A DNA stretch of 64,000 nucleotides from an uncultured Marvinbryantia sp. (GCF_905201705.1 NZ_CAJKOX010000006.1:1-64000); one strand, 5' to 3'. Shown: positions 43,758 to 52,986, counted from the first letter of the stretch. Notes: a model not told the origin generated them from the sequence alone. A program made the numbers and translations.

Positions 43758-43804
43758 ACTGTTACTGTCCTTTCTCTGCGTTTTATTGCCATGCTCATCG
43801 AGAT

Positions 43805-44077
43805 TCATATGCGATGCATCTTGTTGAAAATATCCTCATGCTGGCAGTTGATGACAACGCCGATGACCTCGCCGAGCACCTTCAGCTCCGTGGAAAGCTC
43901 GCCGAATTCCTTTGTGGAAGCGGAGGCATCCGTTACCATCATCATGTTGAAGAAGCCATCCACAATGGTCTGGGAGATGTCGAGAATATTTACGTTGTTT
44001 TCCGCGAGGAAGGTGCAGACCTTCGCAATGATTCCCACGGTATCCTTTCCTACTACAGTAATGATTGTCTTTTTCAT
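43805..44077 (-). CDS. ACT domain-containing protein (UPF0237)
   Basis: A 90-residue single ACT domain (ITVVGKDTVGIIAKVCTFLA) of the UPF0237 family, presumed to bind a small ligand, often an amino acid, and regulate its DUF711 partner. AAAGGAG precedes the ATG. The two-gene arrangement with the PFL-family protein is conserved across Firmicutes. Confidence 0.93.
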   Translation of the reverse strand: MKKTIITVVGKDTVGIIAKVCTFLAENNVNILDISQTIVDGFFNMMMVTDASASTKEFGELSTELKVLGEVIGVVINCQHEDIFNKMHRI

Positions 44078-44108
44078 GTTGCGTTCTCCTTTCGATTTAA
44101 AGGGATGT

Positions 44109-44130
44109 CCGGTGCCGCCTTTGGCACCGG
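44109..44130. other. hairpin between MBL and ACT genes
   Basis: A perfect 8-bp stem CCGGTGCC / GGCACCGG with a 6-base loop and no T-run on either side. It may be a weak terminator or spacer. Confidence 0.4.
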
Positions 44131-44150
44131 ATGAGTCCCCGGATTTTTAA

Positions 44151-44948
44151 TCAGATATATACCGGCTCCGACGCTTCGCTGCGCCGCGCCACCTGTATCT
44201 TAAAATCGTTCGCGCGATACGGATTATCGCCAAGCGTTACCTCCGTGCATACCGTCTCGTAGGCAAGCGCCTCGTAATTATTTTCCTTGCTCAGATGTCC
44301 GAGAAACACGCTTTTCAGATTGTCGTGCAGGATCCGGCAGAGCAACCGTCCGGCGTTCTCATTCGAGAGATGTCCATGATTGCTCAGGATACGCTGCTTT
44401 AAATAGTATGGGTAAACGCCCGCCTGCAGCATACGCACGTCGTGATTCGCCTCCAGAAGCACCGCGTCCAGCCCCTGCAGATGATCGACAATGTAATCGT
44501 TGTACACCCCAAGGTCCGTGACAACTGCCGCCGATTTTTCCCCGGAATTTACCCGGTAAGCCACCGGATCCGCCGCGTCGTGCGAGATGCGAAACGGGAC
44601 GATCTCCATGTCGCCGACCTGAAATATCTCATCCGGGCTGATCTCCCGGTAAAGCCCCTCGTCAATTTTCCCAAGCGAGGAACAGTTTTTTATTGCTTCC
44701 AGCGTGCCCTTCGTCCCGTAAATCGGGATGCCGGCCTTGCGCGCCGCCACACCTACGCCGCGGATATGATCGGAATGCTCGTGCGTAACCAGAATCCCGT
44801 CGATATCCTTCAGTGTCCGGTCTATGGTATGTAAGCCCGTCTCCGCCTGCTTTGCGCTGATACCGATATCCACAAGCAGACTTGTCTGCTCCGTCCCGAT
44901 AAAAATGCAGTTTCCGCTGCTTCCGCTTGCAATGCTACACAAATTCAT
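44151..44948 (-). CDS. MBL-fold metallo-hydrolase (WalJ/YycJ-like)
   Basis: A 265-residue metallo-beta-lactamase-fold hydrolase. The zinc motif THEHSDHIRG (HxHxDH) is intact, as are later His residues (SNHGHLSNENAGR, FLGHLSKENN). It resembles YycJ/WalJ, a DNA-processing or cell-wall-linked exonuclease family, though no walRK genes are nearby. It overlaps coaE by 14 bases. Confidence 0.88.
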   Translation of the reverse strand: MNLCSIASGSSGNCIFIGTEQTSLLVDIGISAKQAETGLHTIDRTLKDIDGILVTHEHSDHIRGVGVAARKAGIPIYGTKGTLEAIKNCSSLGKIDEGLYREISPDEIFQVGDMEIVPFRISHDAADPVAYRVNSGEKSAAVVTDLGVYNDYIVDHLQGLDAVLLEANHDVRMLQAGVYPYYLKQRILSNHGHLSNENAGRLLCRILHDNLKSVFLGHLSKENNYEALAYETVCTEVTLGDNPYRANDFKIQVARRSEASEPVYI

Positions 44949-45549
44949 GTTCTTTCAATCCTTTATCTATCTGTTCATAAGTATTTTCCAGGAAATCGCT
45001 GCTGTTGTCAACGGTAAACTGACAGGCAGCGCGAAACTGCTCTTCGGATTTCTGATTTTTTAAAATCTGCGCGGTCTTTTCCGCCGTATAGCCGCGCGAT
45101 GATGCCAGACGCTGCGCGCGCACCGCGTCATTCACAAAAATATACCAGATTTCATCGCAGATTGTCTCGTAATGATCGTCAAGGAGCAGCGCCGCCTCCA
45201 GCACCAGAAACGGCGCGCTGCCCTCCGCCTGCTTTTTTGCGATCCAGCCTTTTACATACTCCTTCACCTGCGGATGTACGATCCCATTGAGCCGCTTTAC
45301 CTGCTCTTCGCTGACAAATGCTTTCTGATAAAGCTTTCTGCGGTCGATCGTTCCGTCCGGCGCCAGAATATTTCTGCCGAAAGCAGCGACGATCTTGTCA
45401 TAGCACCGCTCCCCCGGCTCCATCAGTCTGTGCGCTGCCTCGTCGAGCTGCAGCACCTCTGCGTGATATTTTTCTTTTAAATAAGCGAGCACCGTGCTCT
45501 TCCCGGCGCCGACGCCGCCGGTGATGCCCAGAACTTTAATGCGCCTCAT
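44935..45549 (-). CDS. coaE: dephospho-CoA kinase
   Basis: CoaE phosphorylates dephospho-CoA in the last step of CoA synthesis. It is 204 residues. The P-loop GITGGVGAGKSTV is at residues 8-20, and the lid region (LASSRGYTAEKT) is conserved. It overlaps polA by 14 bases and the MBL gene by 14, suggesting coupled translation in the polA-coaE-MBL string. Confidence 0.95.
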   Translation of the reverse strand: MRRIKVLGITGGVGAGKSTVLAYLKEKYHAEVLQLDEAAHRLMEPGERCYDKIVAAFGRNILAPDGTIDRRKLYQKAFVSEEQVKRLNGIVHPQVKEYVKGWIAKKQAEGSAPFLVLEAALLLDDHYETICDEIWYIFVNDAVRAQRLASSRGYTAEKTAQILKNQKSEEQFRAACQFTVDNSSDFLENTYEQIDKGLKEHEFV

Positions 45550-48178
45550 ACCAATTATTCCCCGTATTCATATCTACCTCCATGGCGACGCTCAGATTCA
45601 CCGCGTTTACCATTTCCTCCGCCAGAAGCTTTTTCACGTCCTCCACCTCGGACGGCTCCGCTTCGATCAGAAGCTCGTCGTGGATCTGCAGGATCAGCCG
45701 CGCTTTGCGTTTTTCCGCCCGCAGACGCTCGTTTACCCGGATCATGGCGATCTTGATAATATCCGCCGCCGTTCCCTGGATCGGCGAGTTCATCGCCACG
45801 CGCTCGCCAAATGAGCGCTGCATAAAGTTTCCGGAATTTAGTTCCGGCACCGGACGTCTGCGGTGAAACAGCGTCGTCACATAGCCCTTTTCCTTCGCGT
45901 CCTTCACTGATTTATCAAGAAATTCCTTCACCTTCGGATAGGTCTGGAAATATTTTTCAATATATTCGCCGGCTTCCTTCACGCTGATGTGCAGATCCTC
46001 GCTCAGTCCAAAGGCGCTGATCCCATAGACGATGCCAAAATTTACCGCCTTTGCGTTCCGGCGCTGCAGGGACGTCACCTCATCATACGGAATGTGAAAT
46101 ACCTGCGATGCCGTCAGCCGGTGGATATCCGCATGGTCGCGGAACGCGTTGATCAGCGTCTCGTCACCCGCCATCGCCGCAAGCACGCGCAGCTCGATCT
46201 GTGAATAATCGGCGTCGATCAAAACACCGCCCTCGCGCGCGATAAACACCTTGCGAAGGAGCCGCCCAAGCTCCGTGCGCACCGGAATATTCTGCAGATT
46301 AGGATCGGTGCTGCTGATGCGACCGGTCGCCGTGATCGTCTGGTTGAAGGTTCCATGGATCCTGCCATCCTCCGCTATAAAGTTTGCCAGTCCGTCCGCA
46401 TAGGTCGATTTTAATTTCGCAAGCTGCCGGTATTCCAGAATCTTCGCTACGATCGGGTGATTGGGCGCCAGCTTCTCCAGCACGTCCGCCGCCGTGGAAA
46501 ATCCGCTCTTGGTTTTCTTTCCTCCCGGGAGCTTTAATTTTTCAAACAAAATGACGCCGAGCTGCTTCGGGGAATTGATGTTAAATTCCTCCCCGGCGTC
46601 CGCATAGATCTCTTTTTCCAGCTCCACGATGCGCACATAAAGCTCCTCGCCGTATGCCTTTAACTCCTGTGCGTTTACGCGGATGCCCACCTCCTGCATA
46701 TCATAGAGTGTGTAGACAAGCGGCATCTCCATATCCCAGAAAAGCCTTATCATATCAAATTCCTGCAGCTTTTCCAAAATGACCGGCGTCGCCGTCAGCG
46801 CCGTGTAAGCAAGATAGCAGGCGTACTCCGCCGCTTCCTTTGGCTGCTCCGCCACCGCCTTTGCAAGCGGCGCTTTGCCGAACAGCTCCGCCCTTCCCTT
46901 CATCATCAGCGAAGCGTAGTCCTTCGCAATGTCCTCACAGGGATACTGCCCCTTGAGAGGATTTAAAAGGTACGCCCCGATCGCAGCATCGGCAATCTGC
47001 GCGCGGCTTCCTATGCTGCTCCGCAAAAACGCAAGCTGCTCCTTCAGGTCGATCGTATATGCCGGGCGGTTATTTTGCAGAAGCCCTGCACATTTCTCCG
47101 TGAGATAGCCCTCTGTCAGAAAGCCCTCCTTCCGGATAAAATAAATATGCTCCGCATCAAGCGCCAGTGCCAGTCCGAACAGCTCTCTCCTCTCCGCCAG
47201 CAGCGAAAAACCGATACCGTCCGTCTCCTGCGCACGCGCAAAAACATCCTCCGCCTCAGAAAGCTCCGTCACCGTGAAAAAGAAATCGCTGACCGGATTT
47301 GCCGGAGCGTCGCAGGAAAAACGCGGCAGGATATTGCGGAATTCCAGCTTTTTGCAAAGCTCAAACGCCTCCTGCGTAAACAGATTTTCCAGCTTTGCCT
47401 GCTCCATATCGAGCGTAAAGGGGCTCTCCGTGTTGATTTTTGCCAGCTTTTTGCTGAGCTGCGCCAGATCGTAGTGATCGCGCAGGGATTCCCGCGCCTT
47501 GTTCGGCTTGATTTCCTCCACATGCTCGTAGGCGTTTTCAATGGAACCATACTCGGCAATGATCTTGCCGGCCGTTTTCTCGCCCACGCCCGGAATGCCC
47601 GGGATATTGTCGGAGGCATCGCCCATCAGCGCCTTCAGATCGACGATCTGCGGCGGCGTCACCATGTATTTTTCCACGACCTCCGCCGTGTTGTAATCCT
47701 CTATCTCCGTCTTGCCTTTCTTTGTCTTTGGAATGCGCACCTTAATGCGGTCGGTGGCGAGCTGCAGAAGATCGCGGTCGCCCGAGATGATCGAAACCGT
47801 CAGTCCGTCGCTCTCCGCTCTTTTCGCCGCCGTTCCTAAAAGGTCATCCGCCTCATAGCCCTCCAGCATCATCAGCGGCACGCCCATCGCCGTCAGCATC
47901 TCCTTCATCACCGGAACCTGCTGCCGCAGTTCTTCCTGCATCGGCTTGCGCGTTCCCTTGTACGCATCGTACATTTTATGCCGGAAGGTCGGCGCGTGAA
48001 GGTCAAAAGCGACCGCAAAATAATCCGGCTGCTCCTCGTCCAGGATCTTAAACATAATATTCAGAAAACCGTACACCGCGTTCGTGTGCAGTCCCTGCGA
48101 GTTTGTCAGATCCGGCACCCCGAAATACGCCCGGTTTAAAATACTGTGTCCATCTATCAAAACTAATTTTCCCTGCAT
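45536..48178 (-). CDS. polA: DNA polymerase I
   Basis: PolA fills gaps and removes primers. It is 880 residues. The N-terminal 5'-3' nuclease is residues 1-290 (DGHSILNRAYFG, YEADDLLGT). A middle 3'-5' exonuclease-like domain appears not to keep the usual acidic motifs. The polymerase motifs are DYSQIELRVLAAMAGD (A), RRNAKAVNFGIVYG (B) and QIHDELLIEA (C). AGGAG precedes the ATG. Confidence 0.96.
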   Translation of the reverse strand: MQGKLVLIDGHSILNRAYFGVPDLTNSQGLHTNAVYGFLNIMFKILDEEQPDYFAVAFDLHAPTFRHKMYDAYKGTRKPMQEELRQQVPVMKEMLTAMGVPLMMLEGYEADDLLGTAAKRAESDGLTVSIISGDRDLLQLATDRIKVRIPKTKKGKTEIEDYNTAEVVEKYMVTPPQIVDLKALMGDASDNIPGIPGVGEKTAGKIIAEYGSIENAYEHVEEIKPNKARESLRDHYDLAQLSKKLAKINTESPFTLDMEQAKLENLFTQEAFELCKKLEFRNILPRFSCDAPANPVSDFFFTVTELSEAEDVFARAQETDGIGFSLLAERRELFGLALALDAEHIYFIRKEGFLTEGYLTEKCAGLLQNNRPAYTIDLKEQLAFLRSSIGSRAQIADAAIGAYLLNPLKGQYPCEDIAKDYASLMMKGRAELFGKAPLAKAVAEQPKEAAEYACYLAYTALTATPVILEKLQEFDMIRLFWDMEMPLVYTLYDMQEVGIRVNAQELKAYGEELYVRIVELEKEIYADAGEEFNINSPKQLGVILFEKLKLPGGKKTKSGFSTAADVLEKLAPNHPIVAKILEYRQLAKLKSTYADGLANFIAEDGRIHGTFNQTITATGRISSTDPNLQNIPVRTELGRLLRKVFIAREGGVLIDADYSQIELRVLAAMAGDETLINAFRDHADIHRLTASQVFHIPYDEVTSLQRRNAKAVNFGIVYGISAFGLSEDLHISVKEAGEYIEKYFQTYPKVKEFLDKSVKDAKEKGYVTTLFHRRRPVPELNSGNFMQRSFGERVAMNSPIQGTAADIIKIAMIRVNERLRAEKRKARLILQIHDELLIEAEPSEVEDVKKLLAEEMVNAVNLSVAMEVDMNTGNNWYEAH

Positions 48179-48187
48179 AATACTCCT

Positions 48188-48724
48188 TTACTCTGTCAAT
48201 ATCTCTGACAGCGGAACCGCTGCCTCCGTCTCCGGCGTCGTCACGACCGGCTGCCGTTTGCGGTTCGTCTCACGCTCCGTCGTCTCTGTCGGCTGCGTCG
48301 AGCTCTCCTCCTCGGTCTCCGGTATCCAGGTGATCGGTTCCGTCTCCGCGCTGAACAGATTATAAAGCGTTGTGTATTCAAAGGAACCTGTGAGCAGCGT
48401 CTGCGCGCCCGTGAGCAGAAGGATACCCGCCACAATACCGATCAGCGTCATCAGCAGCCGCCGGTAAAACCGCATGATATTGTGCTTTTTTACGCGATCC
48501 TCCGCCTGCTTCAGATTCTTCTCCAGCAGCTCCTTGATATTGTAGGTATCGCTTTCCTCCTTATCGAGCTGCGTCAGCGCATAATAAATCGTGAAATAGA
48601 CCTCCAGCTCCTCGCTGCAAGCCTTGCACCCGCGGACATGCTCAATAAATTCTTCCGTCTCGCGGTCATTTAACTGCCGCTCTATATAGGGCGTGATTTT
48701 CTGCTGCGCTGTTTTACAATCCAT
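48188..48724 (-). CDS. putative zinc-finger anti-sigma-like membrane protein
   Basis: A 178-residue protein with an N-terminal zf-HC2-like motif (HVRGCKACSEEL), one transmembrane segment (LLMTLIGIVAGILLLTG) and a Glu/Thr/Ser-rich extracellular tail of about 65 residues. This is the layout of membrane anti-sigma factors. No sigma factor lies next to it; the flanking genes are MATE and polA. The role is unproven. AAGGAG precedes the ATG. Confidence 0.75.
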   Translation of the reverse strand: MDCKTAQQKITPYIERQLNDRETEEFIEHVRGCKACSEELEVYFTIYYALTQLDKEESDTYNIKELLEKNLKQAEDRVKKHNIMRFYRRLLMTLIGIVAGILLLTGAQTLLTGSFEYTTLYNLFSAETEPITWIPETEEESSTQPTETTERETNRKRQPVVTTPETEAAVPLSEILTE

Positions 48725-48786
48725 GTCGGCTCCTTTTCTTCGGTATTAGCATACCACAATCTTCCTTCAATGGAAAGGGTGACATT

Positions 48787-50106
48787 TTAAATCTTGTGCG
48801 TCTGCCACTTATTTCCGAGGAATCGCGTGACAAACATGATAACGCGGAACACCCAGTCAAGCACCATCGCGATCCACACGCCGATCGCGCCCATTCCCAT
48901 CTGATAGCCGAGAATATAGCTGAACAGGATGCGGAACGCACACATGGAGAAAATAGAAACCACCATGGTATATTTCACGTCGTTCGCCGCACGCAGCGCA
49001 TTTGGGAGCACAAACGAAAGCGGCCACAGAACGAGCGCACAAAGGTTATGGATATAGATCAGCGTTTTCGCAAGAGCGCGCGCCTCATCCGTCACCCTGT
49101 AAATACTGAGGATCCACGGCTGCAGGATCAGCAGGCAGATGATCAGCACCGCCATGATCGCATACGTGATTTTCAGCAGCTTGACCGTATATTTTTTTGC
49201 CTGCTCAAAATCCCCGGCTCCGACGCACTGCCCGACCACCGTGATCATCGCAAGGCTCACCGCCTGTCCCGGCAGGATGCCCATGGCATCCAGATTGTTT
49301 GCGATCGCGTTCGCCGTGATCTGCACGGTTCCAAAATAAGTAATGATACTGACCACAAGCACGCGCCCAAGCTGGAACAGACTGTTTTCCAGACTGCTCG
49401 GAATACCGATATAAAGAATCTTTTTGATAAGATTTCCCTGCGGCTTCCAGCCGTGCGGCAGAAGATGCAGCTCCTTTTGCTGATTCAGAAGCAGCGCCGT
49501 GATGATCACGCAGGCGAGCATACGGGAAATCAGCGACGCGATCGCCGCCCCGGCAGCGCCCATGCCGCAGCCAAAGATCAAAATGGCGTTTCCGACAATA
49601 TTCACCGCGTTCATGAGCATGGAGATCAGCATGGTGATCTTCGAGTTGCCCATGGAACGGAAGATAGCCGCCCCGCTGTTGTAAATTGCCAGAAACGGAT
49701 AGGAAAGCGCCGACAGGATCAGATAGATCAGCGCATTCTCCATAACGTCCGGCTCAATACTGCCAAATAAAATATGCAGAATACTGCTGCGGAAAAGTAA
49801 GGTCAGCGCCATGATCAAAAGCGACGCCGTACCGCTTACGATATAAAGCTGGTTTACCGACTGACAGGCAAGATCTTTTCGCTGCTTTCCGATATACTGC
49901 GATGTCACCACCGCCCCGCCGGTGGCAAGCGCCGCAAATATATTGATCAGAAGCACATTGATCATATCCACCAGGGATACCCCGGAAACGGCGGCGTCTC
50001 CCACCTGCGATACCATCATTGTGTCTGCCATGCCGACAGTGATCGCAAGAAGCTGCTCCATCACCAGCGGAAAAATCAGTTTTTTCAGTTGTGCATTTGT
50101 AAACAT
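48787..50106 (-). CDS. MATE family efflux transporter
   Basis: A 439-residue membrane exporter with about 12 hydrophobic segments in two halves. FPLVMEQLLAITVGMADTMMVS is the N-terminal hallmark (core MADTMMVSQVGDAAVSGVS). Members export drugs or metabolites using Na+ or H+ gradients. The ATG at 50106 follows GGGGAG by 6 bases. It is divergent from the AraC-type regulator, 183 bases away, which may control it. Confidence 0.92.
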   Translation of the reverse strand: MFTNAQLKKLIFPLVMEQLLAITVGMADTMMVSQVGDAAVSGVSLVDMINVLLINIFAALATGGAVVTSQYIGKQRKDLACQSVNQLYIVSGTASLLIMALTLLFRSSILHILFGSIEPDVMENALIYLILSALSYPFLAIYNSGAAIFRSMGNSKITMLISMLMNAVNIVGNAILIFGCGMGAAGAAIASLISRMLACVIITALLLNQQKELHLLPHGWKPQGNLIKKILYIGIPSSLENSLFQLGRVLVVSIITYFGTVQITANAIANNLDAMGILPGQAVSLAMITVVGQCVGAGDFEQAKKYTVKLLKITYAIMAVLIICLLILQPWILSIYRVTDEARALAKTLIYIHNLCALVLWPLSFVLPNALRAANDVKYTMVVSIFSMCAFRILFSYILGYQMGMGAIGVWIAMVLDWVFRVIMFVTRFLGNKWQTHKI

Positions 50107-50289
50107 TTCTCTCTCCCCGAAGTACAAAAAGTAATCAACGAAACCGAACCTATCATACCATTCTCAATTGCATATTTCAATATTTCAGCCGGAAATTCTT
50201 ATGAGGTGCCCGGATATCTTTTGCTGCTTATTTTTTAATAGACTTTTTTTCGTCCCGGTATTATCATAAAAGAAAAAAGGAGCTTCCAC

Positions 50290-51261
50290 ATGAATGCAGA
50301 GCTTTTAGCAAGCCTTCGGACCATCACAGACGAGGAAAAAGCCCTCCTGCAGGGAAATACCTCCATACAGAAGGGCATTTATACCTCAAAAAAAGATTTC
50401 GTGATAGACAATGAACGGCTTCTTGCCAAGGGACGTCTGATCGAGATCCGCCCGCACACGCGCTTCGCTCATTTTCCAAAACACCGCCATAACTACGTGG
50501 AGATGGTGTATATGTGCGCCGGTTCCACTACGCATATTATCAATGACACCGACCGTATCGTCCTTGAGGCCGGCGACCTGCTTTTTCTCAGTCAGTCTGC
50601 CACCCAGGAGATCCTGCCCGCAGGTGAGGACGATATTGCCGTGAATTTTATTATCCTGCCGGAATTTTTTGACCGCCCGCTCTCCATGATCGAGCGGGAC
50701 AATGTGCTGCGCGATTTTCTGATCTCCACCCTTTCCGGCAGCGGATCCCGCATCACCTATCTGCAATTTCGTGCAAAAGACATCCTGCCCATCCAGAACC
50801 TCATTGAAAATATGCTCTGGACGCTGATCAACAAAAAATCCAACACCAACACGATCAATCAGGTGACCATGGGACTCATTTTCATGAACCTTTCCGTTTT
50901 TGCGGATTCCATACTGCAAAACAGCGCGGGAAATTATGAACAGGATATGATTTTCCGTATTCTCAAGTATATTGAAACGCATTATAAAAGCGGGACGCTC
51001 TCCGACATCTCCGCCGAATTGAAGCTTCCGCCCTATTATGTCAGCCGTCTGCTGAAAAAATATACCGGCCACACGTTCAAGGAGCTCCTGCAGCAGCAGA
51101 AGCTTCAGCAGGCATCCTATCTGCTCTCCCACACCACACTCTCCGCAAATGCCGTCATGGAAGCGATCGGCTACAGCAACAGCAGCTTTTTTTACCGCGC
51201 CTTCCGGGAACGATTCGGAGTATCGCCGAAAGAATATCGTTCTCTTGAACCCTTCGTTTAA
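50290..51261 (+). CDS. AraC family transcriptional regulator
   Basis: A 323-residue regulator. The N-terminal 130 residues form a cupin-like ligand domain (HKRHNY-like FPKHRHNYVEMVYMCAG), and the C-terminal 100 residues hold two helix-turn-helix motifs (LSDISAELKLPPYYVSRLLKKYTG and SANAVMEAIGYSNSSFFYRAF, shortened here to their cores). AAAGGAG precedes the ATG. It probably responds to a sugar or small metabolite. Its likely target is the divergent MATE gene. Confidence 0.9.
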   Translation: MNAELLASLRTITDEEKALLQGNTSIQKGIYTSKKDFVIDNERLLAKGRLIEIRPHTRFAHFPKHRHNYVEMVYMCAGSTTHIINDTDRIVLEAGDLLFLSQSATQEILPAGEDDIAVNFIILPEFFDRPLSMIERDNVLRDFLISTLSGSGSRITYLQFRAKDILPIQNLIENMLWTLINKKSNTNTINQVTMGLIFMNLSVFADSILQNSAGNYEQDMIFRILKYIETHYKSGTLSDISAELKLPPYYVSRLLKKYTGHTFKELLQQQKLQQASYLLSHTTLSANAVMEAIGYSNSSFFYRAFRERFGVSPKEYRSLEPFV

Positions 51262-51284
51262 GGAAGGACGCTGTCAGCATAAAA

Positions 51285-51327
51285 TAAAGCCTTAAACCTC
51301 CTCGCTTTCCTGGAGTTTTAAGGCTTT
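51285..51327. terminator. bidirectional terminator between araC-type gene and tRNA-Leu
   Basis: AAAGCCTTAAA and TTTTAAGGCTTT form a long AT-flanked stem, lying between the regulator stop and the 3' end of the tRNA gene. It can serve both converging transcripts. Confidence 0.8.
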
Positions 51328-51334
51328 GTTGTAC

Positions 51335-51417
51335 TGCCGGCAATGGGACTTGAACCCATACGTGGTTGCCCACAACAGATTTTGAGTCTGCCTCGTCTGC
51401 CATTCCGACACGCCGGC
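51335..51417 (-). tRNA. tRNA-Leu (anticodon CAA)
   Basis: Read on the minus strand this 83-base sequence folds as a class II tRNA. The acceptor stem GCCGGCG pairs with TGCCGGC (one G-U), the anticodon loop is CTCAAAA with anticodon CAA, there is a long variable arm, and the T-loop is GGTTCAAGTCC. The discriminator is A and CCA is not encoded. It reads UUG leucine codons. Confidence 0.95.
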
Positions 51418-51448
51418 AAATGCTTTCCGATCTTATCGACCGAAAAAC

Positions 51449-51477
51449 ATTCTATCATACCTGCCAGTGTTTTGCAA
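51449..51477 (-). promoter_or_regulatory. promoter of tRNA-Leu
   Basis: Minus strand TTGCAA (51477-51472) and TAGAAT (51454-51449) with 17-base spacing, about 25 bases before the mature tRNA 5' end. Confidence 0.7.
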
Positions 51478-51491
51478 GCAAAATTTTACAC

Positions 51492-52775
51492 TTACGCTTT
51501 TTCCAGCGCCTGCGCAAGGTCCGCCAGCAGATCGTCCACATTTTCAATGCCGACGGAGAGACGGATCATTCCCGGCGATACGCCGGCTTCTTTCAGCTGC
51601 TGATCGTTCATCTGACGGTGCGTGTGGCTTGCCGGATGGAGTACGCCGGTGCGCGCATCCGCCACGTGAGTGACGATCGCCGCCAGCTTCAGACTATCCA
51701 TAAAACGCACTGCCGCTTCTCTTCCGCCCGTCAGCTCAAAGGAAATCACACCGCAGGTACCGTTCGGCATATATTTCTGCGCAAGCGCATAATACTTGTC
51801 GGTCGGCAGACCGGCGTAGTTGACGTGACTTACCTTCTCGTGATTATTCAGATATTCCGCGATCCTTCCCGCATTGTAGCAGTGACGCTCCACGCGCAGC
51901 GCCAGCGTCTCCAGACCAACGTTCAGAAGGAAGCAGTTCATCGGGGAAGGCACCGCTCCAAGATCGCGCATAAGCTGCACGGTCGCCTTTGTAATATACG
52001 CCGCCTTTCCAAATTTCTTTGTATATACAATGCCATGATAGGATTCATCCGGCTCAGTCAGACCATGAAATTTGCTGCCGTAAGCATCCCAGTCAAAATT
52101 GCCGCTGTCTACGATCGCACCGCCGATCTGCATCGCATGTCCGTCCATATATTTCGTGGTAGAGTGCACGACAATATCCGCGCCCCACTCAAACGGACGG
52201 CAATTGATCGGTGTGGCAAAAGTGTTGTCCACGATCAGCGGAACCTGGTGCGCATGTGCGATCCCCGCAAACTTTTCGATATCGAGCACGACCAGCGCCG
52301 GATTCGCGATCGTCTCCGCAAACATCACCTTGGTGTTCGGTCGGAACGCCGCCGCGATCGTCTCCTCATCTGCGTCCGCATCCACAAAGGTGCATTCAAT
52401 CCCCAGCTTCTTTAAGGTGACGTGAAACAGATTATAGGTACCCCCGTAGATGGTTGCGGATGCCACGATATGATCTCCCGCCTCACAGATATTCAGCACG
52501 GCGTAAAAATTCGCCGCCTGCCCGGAGCTGGTGAGCACCGCCGCAACGCCGCCCTCCAGATCGGCGATCTTTGCCGCCACCATATCGCTGGTCGGGTTCT
52601 GCACGCGCGAGTAGAAATAGCCGTCTTCCTCCAGATCGAACAGCCTTCCCATCTGCTCTGTCAATTCATATTTAAAGGTCGTGCTCTGGATGATCGGCAT
52701 AATCCGCGGTTCCCCGTTCTTCGGCTTCCAGCCCGACTGAATGCATTTTGTTTCCTGTCTGTATTGATTTTCCAT
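51492..52775 (-). CDS. metY: O-acetylhomoserine sulfhydrylase / aminocarboxypropyltransferase
   Basis: A 427-residue PLP enzyme of the Cys/Met metabolism family that makes homocysteine from O-acetylhomoserine and sulfide. The PLP lysine is in HSTTKYMDGHAM. IQSTTFKYE, FYSRVQNPTSDMVA and LTSSGQAANFY match the MetY branch rather than MetB. The ATG at 52775 follows GAGGAACGG. A 140-base leader with strong hairpins lies upstream; no S-box core is seen in it. Confidence 0.93.
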   Translation of the reverse strand: MENQYRQETKCIQSGWKPKNGEPRIMPIIQSTTFKYELTEQMGRLFDLEEDGYFYSRVQNPTSDMVAAKIADLEGGVAAVLTSSGQAANFYAVLNICEAGDHIVASATIYGGTYNLFHVTLKKLGIECTFVDADADEETIAAAFRPNTKVMFAETIANPALVVLDIEKFAGIAHAHQVPLIVDNTFATPINCRPFEWGADIVVHSTTKYMDGHAMQIGGAIVDSGNFDWDAYGSKFHGLTEPDESYHGIVYTKKFGKAAYITKATVQLMRDLGAVPSPMNCFLLNVGLETLALRVERHCYNAGRIAEYLNNHEKVSHVNYAGLPTDKYYALAQKYMPNGTCGVISFELTGGREAAVRFMDSLKLAAIVTHVADARTGVLHPASHTHRQMNDQQLKEAGVSPGMIRLSVGIENVDDLLADLAQALEKA

Positions 52776-52799
52776 ACCGTTCCTCTTTTCTTTTTTATT

Positions 52800-52918
52800 T
52801 CCGCGAGCAACAAGCCACGTGGACATGCTTGCATGTCCATTTGTCGGTGCTGTGTACCGGTGGCGCACGTTTAGCACCGACCGAAGTGAAGCGCAGACCT
52901 GTCGCGAAGCTTTAAGAA
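52800..52918 (-). other. structured leader upstream of metY
   Basis: Two strong inverted repeats: GGACATGC-TT-GCATGTCC (about 52820-52837) and GTCGGTGCT / AGCACCGAC as a 9-bp perfect stem around 52843-52882. Their style resembles the palindromes at 1-241 (shared GACATGC and GCATG blocks). It may be a dispersed repeat or an unrecognised regulatory RNA. Confidence 0.55.
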
Positions 52919-52939
52919 AACTATATCATATTTCCTGCA

Positions 52940-52975
52940 GAATTTGAAGAAAATGGATTGATTTTTTTCAAATTC
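52940..52975. promoter_or_regulatory. 9-bp inverted repeat over the -35 region, candidate operator
   Basis: GAATTTGAA (52940-52948) and TTCAAATTC (52967-52975) are perfect inverted repeats spaced by 18 bases, bracketing the -35 box of the YczE-like gene and lying upstream of metY on the other strand. Confidence 0.45.
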
Positions 52976-52986
52976 CCGGATATACT
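52958..52986 (+). promoter_or_regulatory. promoter of the YczE-like gene
   Basis: TTGATT (52958-52963) and TATACT (52981-52986), 17-base spacing, 63 bases before the start codon. Confidence 0.7.

Noticed and set aside
52776..52957. SAM-I (S-box) riboswitch or T-box upstream of metY
   Set aside because: No S-box kink-turn/core sequence and no T-box motif (TGGNACCGCG) could be found in the leader.
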